Positions 1-9,781 of a stretch of DNA of 64,000 nt are shown here, piece after piece. The stretch's first letter is position 1; every line of letters starts with the position of its first letter. The notes beneath the pieces were generated by a model. The model did no database searches, was not told the origin of the DNA, and saw only the letters and a program-made list of their open reading frames with translations. The position numbers were made by a program, and so were the translations under genes. The stretch comes from Cannabis sativa (taxonomy: Eukaryota; Streptophyta; Magnoliopsida; Rosales; Cannabaceae): assembly GCF_029168945.1 (NCBI RefSeq), contig NC_083604.1, forward strand, positions 65,240,211 through 65,304,210, given 5' to 3'.

Positions 1-5
1 GTCTG

Positions 6-272
6 TTATTTCCCGAGAACTTGATTTATAATCAGTTGTGAATCACTATGGCATATGAGGTTTTTAACCTTCAACACTTCAGCTATCTTCAAAACAGTGA
101 TCAAGGCTTCATACTCAGCCTCGGTATTTGACGTGTTGAATTGAAATCTTAAGGCATAGTGAAACTTGAAGCCTTCTAGCGAAATTAATATCACCTCTGT
201 ACATGAGCCATGCTCATTGGATGCACCATCCACATATAATTTCCAAGTATCTACGTCTTGTTGAACAAGCAA
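6..272 (-). pseudogene. Tat archaeal-type RNase H, cut by window edge
   Basis: The 88-residue frame contains LYVDGASNEHGS, TSNTEAEYEALITVLK and ICHSDSQLIINQVLG. These carry the Asp, Glu and Asp catalytic positions of the archaeal/plant-type RNase H (RVT_3 family). It lies after the first RNase H and before integrase, as in Tat elements. The frame runs on past the window start. The domain would degrade the RNA strand during reverse transcription. Confidence 0.88.
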
Positions 273-377
273 ATTTTCCTATCGAGTTACTCCTTCTATC
301 AAGAAATCTGCCAAGGCTTGGCCCTTGATGGACGTTTGTGGGTGATACGTTATGTCAAACTGCCCCAGTTCAATTGT

Positions 378-914
378 CTATTTTATCAATCTTCCAAAAG
401 CATCTGGTTTTGACAAAACTTGTCTCAGGGGTTGATTAGTTAACACCTTAATCAGATGTGCCTGAAAGTAAGGTCGTAACTTACGAGATGCATGGATTAG
501 GCATAAGGCAAGTTTTTCAAGAGGGGGATACCTCGATTTTTCCCCCAGTAACCTCTTACTAACATAGTAAACAGGTTGCTGGTACTTTCCCTCTTCTCGC
601 ACTATTGTTGCACTAATCACATTTTCTGGGACAGCTAAGTAGAGGAGAAATGTCTCTCCAGTTATTGGTTTCGCCAAAACTGGAGGTGTCGACAATAATC
701 TTTTTATGCTCTTAAAGGCCTCCTCGCACTCTTCTGTCCATTCAAACTTTTTGTTGTCTCGCAATACATTGAAAGATGGTAGACAGTTATCAGTTGACTT
801 TGAAATGAATCTGTTAAGAGCTGCCATTCTTCCTGTTAGGGCCTGAACTTCCTTCGGTTTAGTTGGTGATGACATATCTATCAAAGCCTTAATCTTTTTA
901 GGTTTTCGCTTCAA
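378..914 (-). pseudogene. Tat connection and first RNase H domain
   Basis: This 178-residue frame starts in the reverse transcriptase thumb (TKPKEVQALTGRMAALNRFI) and runs through FEWTEECEEAFKSIK, LLYLAVPENVISATIVRE, PVYYVSKRLLGEKSRYPPLE and HLIKVLTNQPLRQVL. This is the Ty3-type RNase H, with LYLAVP replacing the catalytic YCDAS-type motif. That replacement is typical of the degenerate first RNase H of Tat elements, where the later archaeal-type copy is thought to take over. Confidence 0.85.
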
Positions 915-996
915 TACCCCTCGCGTTGACTATGAATCCCAGAAATTTTCCCGAGGAAACTCCAAAGGAATATTTTTTCGGGTTAAGCTTCATATT

Positions 997-1916
997 CTAA
1001 GATTTTGATATTTCAAAGCACTCCGCGAGGTCTGTTGTATGATCTCCACTCTTTATCGACTTCACCAACATATCATCGACGTAGACTTCCATGTTTCTTC
1101 CAATTTTTCTCGCAAACATTTTATTCATAAGTTGCTGATATGTTGCCCCAGCGTTTTTCAAACCAAACGGCATGACTTTATAACAATAAAGTCCCATCTT
1201 GGTTAGGAAGCTTGTATGCTCTTGGTCAGGGACATGCATTTTTATCTGGTTATATCCATAGTATGCGTCCATGAACGACATAAGCTCGTGTCAGTAGTTG
1301 CATCCACTAATTGGTCAATCTTGGGTAGTGGAAAGCAATCCTTTGGACACGACTTATTCAAATTTGAAAAGTCAATACAAGTTCTCCAATTTCCATTTGA
1401 TTTTGGGACGAGAACAGGGTTGGATAGCCACGAGGGATAAAATGCCTTGCGTATAAAGTCATTAACCAACAACTTATCCACTTCCTGCTTGAGTGCCCTT
1501 TGTCTCTCGGAATCCAAGGGTCGTCTCTTCTGTCTCTTGGCTGGGTAATTTGGGTCGACATTCAAGTAATGGTAGATAATCTTAGGGTCAATCCCTATCA
1601 TATCTGCGTGGCTCCAAGCGAAGTGATCCTGGTTTGCCTTAAAAAAACTTGTTAGTTTCTATTTCAATTGTTCATCCAGGTTCTTCCCAATGAATACACA
1701 CTTTGTGGGATTTCCTGGATTTAGAACAACCACTTCCAATTCCTCAATAGGTTTCAATAAATTCCTTTCATCTTCAATCTGAGGATCAAGATCCTCACTC
1801 TTTTTCTCACCTTCTTCAGTTACGACTGCCATTAGCTGGTGACCGACCATTCTATTCTGCAGCCCTATGCGGTAGCATTTGCGAGCCAGCATTTGGTCAC
1901 CTCGCACTACTCCCAC
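997..1916 (-). pseudogene. Tat reverse transcriptase with protease linker, frameshifted
   Basis: The upstream piece (1916-1659) is the acidic linker before reverse transcriptase. The next frame (1601-1242) holds QKRRPLDSERQRALKQEVDK, NPVLVPKSNGNWRTCIDF and CPKDCFPLPKIDQLVDAT. A frame change near 1281 leads into 1281-997 with FMDAYYGYNQIKMH, VMPFGLKNAGATYQ and the catalytic YVDDMLVKS. All hallmark motifs of a Ty3/gypsy reverse transcriptase are present but in two frames, so no continuous enzyme can be made. The catalytic Asp pair itself is intact. Confidence 0.9.
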
Positions 1917-1936
1917 ACCTATCGGTGTTTGAAACT

Positions 1937-2521
1937 TCAGGGATAATTAATTGAACTAATTGCCCCTAGTCCAATTAACACTGGTCGACCCAGCAATATG
2001 TTGTAAGCCGACAACAAGTCGACAACTAAAAAGTCTTGCATTATTGTGGTGGATAAAGGTGCTTTGCCCACTATTAATGGGAGCTCAATTATTCCTTGAC
2101 TGGCAACGTTGTCACCTGTAAATCCACACAGATTTACCATGCAAGGTTTTAATTTGGCTTTTTCAAGTCCCATTTTCTTCAGTGTATCCTTATAAAGGAT
2201 ATTCACTGAACTTTCGTTGTCCACTAGCACCCTTTTTATCCTTTTGTTGGCGAGCTGGATAATAATTACTAGTGGGCCGATGTGAGGATATCTCACGTGT
2301 TTTTCATCTATCTCTGAGAATACAATCGGAGGTTCCTCAGTCTTAGCTTTCTTAAAAGGTTCTGGAGCAAAAGCAGACTGCTCGTTCTTCACTTCCTTTA
2401 CATATCTCTTTTGGGCATTATTACTTTCCCCTACAATATGTAGCCTTCCCAAGATAACCAGAATATCCTCTCCTTGTAGAGGAGGAGGTTGTAATCCTTG
2501 GTTGCCTGGGTTATTAGGCAA
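1937..2521 (-). pseudogene. Tat aspartic protease region
   Basis: This 194-residue frame contains the retroviral-type protease core: [13 protein letters not shown] at the active-site position, the flap-like [18 protein letters not shown], and [16 protein letters not shown]. In most Ty3/gypsy elements the active site is D-[ST]-G. Here it reads D-N-E, so catalysis is doubtful; the other Tat element reads D-N-G. The enzyme would cut the Gag-Pol polyprotein. The frame ends shortly before the next piece of pol. Confidence 0.8.
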
Positions 2522-2529
2522 ATTTGGCT

Positions 2530-2700
2530 AGTTTTGTCCATTGCCTTGTCTTTTCACATATTGCTGGAAGTGACCTCGCGCGATGAGACTCTCTATCTCG
2601 TCTTTCAGTTGATGGCACTCCTCTATCGTATGCCCAATGTCCTTGTGATACTTACAAAGTTTGGTTGCATCGCTCTTATGTCTTGCATGCCTTATGGCTC
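2530..2700 (-). pseudogene. Tat gag zinc-knuckle segment
   Basis: Minus-strand translation between the capsid and protease frames gives CKYHKDIGHTIEEC followed by HQLKDEIESLIARGHFQQY. This is the Cys-x2-His-x4-His-x4-Cys variant knuckle seen in Tat elements. The other Tat element has CEYHNDIGHSTNEC at the same place. It is too short and too broken to form a long open frame. Confidence 0.7.
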
Positions 2701-2763
2701 AGGTTTACGGAATGCGACCCAGTGCTCATGTGCGAGATAGATCTTTTCCCGAGTTTCATTAGG

Positions 2764-3971
2764 CTAAGTGTAAATAGTGTAGATTAGCACGTATTTGTCG
2801 TGCTTCTTTTGTTTTTTCTTGTCCTTAGCTGACTCCTTAGAGTTATCTTTCCTCTTTGAACTAGAGGCTTCTGGGTTGTCAGCCTTGGTCAAGACGGTGC
2901 TTGTCGAGACAGTGTTGGGTTTACTTCCTGAGCCGGTCTTTAAAAACTTCATCTCTTTTCTTGCTTCCTCTTTTCGAACAAACACTTGAGCTCTTTCATT
3001 GAACTCGCTGATGTTTTTCACTGGGGGACCCTGCAGGTCATCCCATAGCTCGCCTCCAGCAGTGGAAAGATCAGTTGTGATCTCTGCCTGAAGAGTAGTG
3101 AGCTGGGTACTATCGTCCAAGTTTTTAACCATTGCAGCAACTGTGCTAAAACGGCTTAAGTAGGCCTTAAGCGTCTCGCCCGACTGCTGCTTTATGTTAG
3201 TGAGGGAGGATGCCTCAGGTCGCCTGTCCCTTGCTGCTTTAAACTGTTTCTTGAAGTCCTTAGACAACTGTTCCCAAGAGGTAATTGGATGATGGGTAAA
3301 TTTGTTGAACCAGCTGCTCGCTGCCCCAACTAGCGAGGTAGGGAATAAAATACAACGTAGATTATTCGTCACATTGCTGGCTCTCATGATGGTATTAAAA
3401 TTATTCAAGTGCGCGACCAGATCTGTAGTCCCATCATATGACGAGACGTGAGCGTTCTTGAATCCCTAGGGGAATTCGATATTCATAATGTCTGGATGGA
3501 AAGGCTTGAGTTTCTCGTCCGAGTCATATCTAGACTGTTTTCCATGTTCCCCAACTTGATACCTCTTGAATTGGTCTTCCAACTCATTAATTCGCAATTG
3601 GATAGGATCCTCTTGCTTTTGATTGAGTTGTTGGCGAAGGTAAGGTTTTTTTTGGTTTAAGTGATTACGAAGATCGGGCTGTTGCTGGTCATAGTTACTC
3701 ATGGACCTCGTCCTACTCATGGACCTCTTCCTCGAGTAACTTTCAGTTCTACTTGTGCCTGTACTCTCTCGATCAGTACCGCGACGGGTTCCATCCCCTC
3801 CTCGCGTTGATCGACTACGAGTTCTTGTGCGTCCCGAGCTGGCACTCGCCTCGTCACGTACATGCCTTCTCCCTTGGGTATGGATTGTTGCATGCCCCCA
3901 GCTGGGGTTTGTACGTGCCCCTTCCCTATTTGTTCAAGAAGGACATTGATGAAACCTCGATGGCAACCCAC
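2764..3971 (-). pseudogene. Tat gag, central and capsid-like part
   Basis: Three frames (3971-3717, 3720-3466 and 3408-2764) together cover the middle of gag. The last, 214 residues, carries the retrotransposon gag signature: AASSWFNKF, then W..L...F...F, and [20 protein letters not shown]. It ends in a Lys-rich tail. The homologous stretch of the other Tat element (52772-53239) has the matching ALTNIKQLPTETLKNYIKRF. Frame changes near 3717 and 3440 show decay. The frames are adjacent and collinear, so this is one damaged gene. Confidence 0.75.
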
Positions 3972-4124
3972 CCGTCCTAGGTTGAGTCCAGGATTTCCCT
4001 TGTTCTCACGGGGGATTTCTTGTTCCCTAGTCTCGGGTCACCTTCCATTCTCATTTCTGTGAGAAGGCTCCGATTGGTCATTTGGTTGTTCATTTTCAGG
4101 GGGACCCTCAGTTTCCCCAGGTTG

Positions 4125-4625
4125 TTATTTCTGAGCGTTCTCCTGAGCCGTCTCTTGCGTCCTAGTTCGTGAGCGAGGTCTGCCTCGTGGTCTCCTCACT
4201 CCAAGATCAAGTTGGTTTTGTGCGTTGTTTTTCTGTGCCGCCATGGCTGCGGCTGCCCCCCGTTCCAACTCAGCATTTCGTCGATTTGCCTCCTCCAGAC
4301 GTCGCCTGAGGTTACAATTTTCCAACTCGACAATCGGTATGTATCTCGTGGGATCATAGGCACCATCATCCATGGGTTGAGCACCACCAACACTTATGTT
4401 AGGTTCTTCACTCCCTATTTTTGGGTTTTGGCCACGTTGGGTCCTCCTTGAACGTGTGGACAGTGTAGATTCTGGGTTTTGGCCACCTTTATGTTGGGTC
4501 CTTCTTAAACGTGTGGACCATGTTATTCGTGATTTGGGAGGCCTCCGTGAGCCCATTGGCTCTTTTCCAGGATGGTGAGTAGTCTCTACAAGATGAGTAT
4601 CAACATTTTCTCTGTTATCAACCAT
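4125..4625 (-). pseudogene. Tat gag, N-terminal part
   Basis: A 166-residue open frame begins at an ATG (4625) in a good context about 80 bases inside the 5' LTR, the expected place for gag. It is hydrophilic and rich in Arg, Gln and Asn, with a predicted helical segment (ELENCNLRRRLEEANRRNAE) and a basic RRPRGRPRSRTR stretch at its end. It holds a short duplication (TRLRRTQ...GGQNPE, then TRSRRTQ...GQNPK). The frame stops at 4125, while gag homology resumes upstream of 3971 in other frames, so the gene is broken. Its role would be packaging of element RNA in virus-like particles. Confidence 0.65.
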
Positions 4626-4679
4626 GGTGAAAGGTTTTTTTTTTGGTTAGGAGGGTTTTTTCTGAGCTTTTTTTACGTA

Positions 4680-4701
4680 GGCTCTCAATGAAAGCACCAA
4701 A
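4680..4701 (-). other. Primer-binding site region of the Tat element
   Basis: Just inside the LTR, element-sense sequence reads TTTGGTGCTTTCATTGAGAG. Nearly the same block follows the LTR of the other Tat element at about 51989-52010. Conservation at the canonical position marks it as the tRNA primer site. I cannot name the tRNA with confidence. Confidence 0.6.
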
Positions 4702-4702
4702 C

Positions 4703-5808
4703 TGTTGACGTAGATTTTTGTTAACGATAATAAGCCTATTTTCGTGATAAGTTTGCACAGAAATTATAGAAAATAAAAGAAGAAAATATAACACAAACTT
4801 TTTTCGTGATTTTGCAGTTAAAATTCTGCATAGTCCACAAGTCAATCTTATTCAGATTATTCTCATAAAAACTAGGGTTCTTTTTCTCAAAGATTTTTCG
4901 TCTCTTTTTCAGTACATTCTGCCCCTATATATTGTAACATAGGGTGGCAGTTAATTACAATCAGATACGAATCCCATAATAATATTTCCCGAAATGGTGG
5001 GCTTTAATTACGCACCACGTAAATAAATACGATTATTAATTGAAAATCATACAGTTGTGATTTATTCACTTTTAATGGGTCAATGCTGACGTGAATTTAG
5101 ATACACTGCAAAGTGCAGCTCGCTGGGAACTTGAATAGAAACAATAATCCTGGCAGCAAGCTGGAGCTTTTTCCATGTCTTTCCGAGGTTAATAATGGAA
5201 ATCCCGTCATTTCTATGATTGAAGACATAACGGTTCATTTGAGAATTGCAGTTCTTTGTGACAAGGTGAACTTCAGTAGTCAACATCATTTGGATGTCAG
5301 ATTCTATTTGACAGAGCTGACTCGACGGAGTAGTGGATCTCATTGAAAGATGTCTGGAGCTGATTAGTGAAGGTACCATGAGTATGCCTTCCTATAGCGA
5401 GATGGATCCCTCGCTATCCGTCACTTAGGTTCTTCTAGCTGTGATACTTAGTTATAGTACAATGTATATTATACGCTAAGTGTTCTAACAGTCAACATGT
5501 CTTGTCATCACCATTTTATACGTAGCGAGGTTGGTGCCTTGCTTTGTATTACTGATGTCGTCCTTATGATTGTGTCTTCTGACGCGAAATGGTTTCTCGT
5601 CAAAGCATGAATCAATAGTTTGTACATCCTTGTCTCGCTTAAGACTTTACAGTGAGCGAGTTATAAATATACTCTATCAACTCTGCATTTAATGAGTTAT
5701 TCTATTTTAATATCATTTAATATAATTGCCATTATATTCGTTGATTCGTATTCTCTAAGGTTGACACGTGTCATCCTCTAAAGTGCCAACCGAATTTCGG
5801 GTATAACA
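4703..5808 (-). repeat. 5' LTR of the truncated Tat element
   Basis: The element-sense LTR starts TGTTATACCCGAAATTCGG at 5808 and ends CGTCAACA at 4703, giving a 1106 bp LTR with TG...CA ends. A candidate TATA motif (element-sense TATATAG) lies near 4926-4932, close to the gag side as expected for the U3/R boundary. The partner LTR is outside the window, so target-site duplication and age cannot be judged. The boundaries rest on the terminal dinucleotides and on the adjacent primer-binding-like sequence. Confidence 0.75.
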
Positions 5809-5967
5809 AATGTCACATTTTTTAATATTTTTTAATTAAGATATTTAAAAAACAATAATAACTTTTTAAAACATATTAATTGATGATAACCGAACAAACT
5901 AATGACTTTTTTCTAATGTCTTAAAAATATTTAAAATTCGAGATGAAATTTAAGATTAAGATGTAGA

Positions 5968-6293
5968 CACAAAAAATTGCTATTTTTAGTGACAACTTTT
6001 TAGTCACAACATATTTTTTTTGTGACTAAATGTGACTTTTAGTCACAACAAAATACTACTTGTGACTAAAACATATAGTATTTATTTACAAGTTGTCTCT
6101 AATTTAGTTTTAGTCATAACAAGTATTGTGACCAAAAATACATTTAGTCACAACAAATTGTAATTTTCGTGACTAATACCTTAGCCACGGACCTTTTAGT
6201 CACAACATAATAATAATTTATAATTAGTCATAATAATATTTTCACTTTTAGTCACAAGTTTTGGATTGACTAAAAGTAAGATTTTTTGTAGTG
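5968..6293. mobile_element. CACTA-type MITE, 326 bp
   Basis: The right end is ATTTTTTGTAGTG and the left end CACAAAAAATTGC is a worn copy of the inverted CACTACAAAAAAT. Both ends carry TTTTTAGT(G/C)A just inside. The 3 bp flanks match (AGA at 5965-5967 and 6294-6296), as expected for CACTA insertions. The interior repeats variants of TTTAGTCACAAC in both orientations, like CACTA subterminal repeats. There is no coding capacity. Confidence 0.7.
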
Positions 6294-6296
6294 AGA

Positions 6297-7439
6297 TTTG
6301 GAAAATACAACAATGACGACTACAAGTAAATTACGGTAATGACAAGAGATGAGATACAGTGATGACAATGTGGGTGAGATACAGTGATAAAAATAAGCGA
6401 GATACAATGAGACAACAAGTGCGATACAATAATAACAATAGTTATGAATGATCGAGATATGAAAATAATGTATTATGGGGAACAACGTAATTTTTTTCTA
6501 CACCACTCTATTTATTTATTTTTATAAAAATAATTTTTCTAATCAAGCAATTTAAAATACTACACATAATATAGAAATTTTGAACTTCTTAATAAATAAT
6601 TCCAAATAATTATTAATAAAGTTATACATTTAGTTTCTAATAAATAAAATCATTAATAATAATATGAAATAAGATAATATATTTATAATTTTACTATATA
6701 TTAAAATTATATTTTTAAGTAATTATTTATTATAATATTAAAAATGATTAAATTAACAGCGCGAAGAGTTGCTATATTGTTTAGTTTCTAATAACGTTTG
6801 AAACCAGTTGGTACAATAAGTTTTGTTTAAATCATTTAGTTGCTCTTTGAATATTCTAAAAAAAATCTTTTGGGTTAATTAAATACAAAAGAAATTAAAA
6901 TGATATTTTTATTTATTTATTTTAATAATAAAAAAATATCATCATAAAGAGTAGGTTGAGATAGGTTTTTTATTTTTTTATTAATTTTTTTAGTGAAAAA
7001 TAATGAGATTTTATTTTAAAAAAAGTATTAAGAGTGAGAAAGAATAATTTATTTATTTATTTTTTTTTAAAAAAAAGGCTGTTGAAAAAAAAAATTAAAA
7101 TCAAACAAAAAAAGTGCACGGACGTGTAACGTTTTTAACGTTAGTATTTGTGGGGTTTAAGTGTAAAAATATTAGAGAAATTATAGTAAATGGCCCCAAA
7201 TAATAGGACTTGGTTAGTTTATGTCCTCATTTCAAAAAAATATAGCAAATAACCCTAAATCATAAGACTATATTAGTAAATATCCTCATTTCAAAATCAT
7301 TAGTTTTTTTTTTTATTGTTTTAGAATTAGAATCAAATTATTTAAATATTATGGTACATCTATATTAGTTTTGTTAAAATCTTTTTTATTTTAAAGTTAT
7401 GTCAATTTTTTTAATTTTTTATGAGTTGTTTTGGGTTGT
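6297..7439. other. AT-rich spacer with short degenerate tandem repeats
   Basis: No gene was recognised. At about 6340-6450 a unit of 22-25 bp resembling GAGATACAGTGATGACAA is repeated roughly four times with changes. The rest is AT-rich with homopolymer runs. Around 7190-7290 two similar lines (GTTAGTTTATGTCCTCATTTCAAAA and TTAGTAAATATCCTCATTTCAAAA) form an imperfect tandem duplication. Confidence 0.5.
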
Positions 7440-8087
7440 TGGTATATAGATTTTGTTGTACGGTATATTTTTATTTTGTTGTATGGTATATTATTATTCT
7501 TAGATGATATTTAATTTTTATTATGATATGCATAATAGTGGTATATAATTTTATTAGCATAATAAAAATATTTTAATGTATGTATATAATTTTATTGTCA
7601 TGGTACATATATTTAATTATTATTTTTATAGTTTTTGATTATACGATTATTTATTTTAAATAATATTTAATTAGTTTTTATTTTATTATATACAATGGTA
7701 CTCATGGTATATATATTTAATTGTGGTATATAATTTGGTTACTATAGTATACATACATATATATGTATTAGTAATCTATATATTTTTATTATTCTTATTT
7801 TTTGTATATATGTTTTGGTGTATGGTATATGTATTTTTTGTTATACGGTATATAATTTTTTTTAAGTAATATTTAAGTTCTATTTTCTATTGTACTTTTG
7901 TTGACATGATATATAATTATATTAGCATCCTATATATTTTTATTTTTATTTATTGTTATTATTATATATATTTCTATTGTAAGGTATATATTTTATGTTA
8001 TATGGTATATAAATTTTATTGTATAATATATCATTTTATTTTAGATAATGCATGTTTAGTTTTTATTTTAGTATACATAAAAGTGGT
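7440..8087. repeat. AT-rich tandem-like repeat, left of CACTA
   Basis: Variants of GGTATATAATTTTATTAGCAT and TTGTTGTATGGTATAT recur many times in diverged form. The same repeat resumes directly beyond the CACTA element (34686-35060), so the transposon sits inside this tract. No gene is seen. Confidence 0.6.
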
Positions 8088-8335
8088 CATTACTACGAAA
8101 ACCCCCTTTAGAGGCAGTTTTTAAGCCCTTTCAGCGTCAGTTTTGGCAAAATTCGCTACCGACGCTGATCAGGGCGTCGCTAAAGGGTTTTGAGGAACCG
8201 ACGCCATAGGTACCCCTATGGCGTCAGTTATTAACTAGGAACTCACGCCATAGGAGTACATATGGCGTCGGTTTCTAGCCAATAACCGATGCTGTATGTG
8301 GCGTAGCAACCGACGCCAAAAGTGGGCAGATTTGA
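8088..8335. repeat. CACTA left terminus and subterminal repeats
   Basis: After the terminal CATTACTACG, variants of AACCGACGCCATAGG and CCTATGGCGTCGGTT alternate in both orientations. Such arrays are where TNPA-like proteins bind in characterised CACTA elements. The right subterminal region (about 34380-34500) carries the same motif. Confidence 0.8.
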
Positions 8336-8504
8336 ATTAATTTTAAAATTGGCTAAAATACATAATTTTATTTCATAAATGTAATTAAATATTACACAAA
8401 CACTAATGTAAAATTAGTCAAAAATATTAATAAGTTAATAAATCTAACTACAAGTTAATCTAAAAAAATTACATAATGAAGAAAAATTCTTGGGCCTTTC
8501 AACC

Positions 8505-9715
8505 TCAATCGTCATCGTGAATCAACGCCATCAATCGTTCTATCCACTTTCGCTGTAATGGTAACAATTCAGTTTTTAGATCGTATTGCTTCTTACCCCC
8601 AAACTGTTAAAAAAATTAAAAATTTATATTAGTTTATATATATGTATATTATATATTTGTTATTATAATAAATACTATAATCAATAATTAAAACTTACAG
8701 CTTTTTGATCTTGTATGTAACAGTTGGGGTTTGCATGTGCGACGATGTCAGTGATATATTTCAAAACATAAAAACCACATTCTTGGCTTTTAGGTTGTCT
8801 TGGACAGTTTGCTTGTGAAATTCCTTGCCATGGGCCAAGATACTCATGTGCGTCTCCTATATATCTGAATGTACTGTTTTGAAAAATTATATTAGCATTT
8901 CAATTCATTAGTTAATTTAAATTTGTTACATAAGAAGTCATTAAATTATTACCTTTTGATCATTTGAGTAATTTCTTCGGGAATTGGGCGGCCATGTACA
9001 GGGTCTAAATGGATAATTTTCTTTGGCATAACCACCACTAGCGTCCAATGCGCACTAGAAAATTATATTGGAATATAAGTAAGATAGTATAAAAATAATT
9101 TGAAGTCATAATATATAAATGAACAATTAGCACTAAAGAATTAAATAGAGTTTACCCGATATTCCAAGGAATAAAGAACATTTGGTGGTTGTTATTCATT
9201 AATGATAACCAATCAGCCAATCGTCTTGCCGCATCGTCAAAAGACTGACTCTTTTCTTCATCGGTTTTCTCATGCACTACGAGAAGCTCTGGGTCGTAAA
9301 ACTCAAAAAATTTTCTCATACCGTTGATGCTCTCCCAGATGTGCCTGCCAAAAAAAGTGTTAGTGTCTTATAATAATTTGAATAGAATTTGATATATAAG
9401 GTTAATTAGATTAAAGAAGAGTATACATCATTCCAAACAGCATTCCCTGGTTGCCGATGAAGTCACACGTAGCAACCTGCTGGAAATCCTCTCTAGATAA
9501 CGTGATTTGGGTACGCGGTGCTATGAATCCTCGGGGTACAGGAATTGTGATTATATCACGTTTATCTTAACCATCCATTTTAGCGATTTAGGAATCAAGG
9601 CCATCTTCTTTTTCGAGAACAATTTATCTTCCCGTGCACCACCGCCTTGTGGAGAAAGCATCGGAGCTTTCCCCTTCGACGTATCACGTCTTGAAGGCGG
9701 TTGAGCGAGTCGACC
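8505..9715 (-). pseudogene. CACTA second gene: Ulp1-like C48 cysteine protease exons
   Basis: Minus-strand exons are 9715-9427, 9344-9156, 9054-8953, 8873-8699 and 8603-8505, all bounded by GT-AG. From about 9558 to the TGA at 8505-8507 they join in one open frame. Key motifs are ITIPVPRGF, QMFFIPWNI, AHWTLVVVMP (catalytic His), IHLDPVHGRP (Asp) and NCPRQPKSQECGFYVLKYI (Gln and catalytic Cys). This is the His-Asp-Gln-Cys layout of Ulp1/SENP-type peptidases, often captured by plant CACTA and MULE elements. The first exon has a frame break near 9555 and a low-complexity start. An upstream intron (about 19623 to 9716) contains the Tekay insertion. The target of the protease is unknown. Confidence 0.75.
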
Positions 9716-9776
9716 CTAAACAAAACGGAACATAATATATCAAATTTTATCCAAATTCTACCGAAATTTCGGCAGC

Positions 9777-9781
9777 ATAAC
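9777..9781. repeat. Target-site duplication of Tekay element, left
   Basis: ATAAC directly abuts the TGTAACACC start of the LTR. It is repeated at 19430-19434. The related block at about 33235-33255 (GCATAACGGTTGTAATTGG) shows what the uninterrupted site looked like. Confidence 0.92.

Larger units (their letters stand above)
1..5808 (-). mobile_element. Truncated Tat-lineage Ty3/gypsy retrotransposon
   Basis: Read on the minus strand, the order is 5' LTR (5808-4703), primer-binding region, gag, protease, reverse transcriptase, RNase H and a second, archaeal-type RNase H at the window edge. Integrase and the 3' LTR must lie left of position 1. The second RNase H after the usual one is diagnostic of the Tat clade of plant Ty3/gypsy elements. 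The coding region is broken into several frames, so this copy is not autonomous. It resembles the Tat element at 51200-63358 in domain order, in the Cys-x2-His-x4-His-x4-Cys gag motif and in the sequence next to the LTR. Its LTR is unrelated in length and sequence, so it is a different family. Confidence 0.9.
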
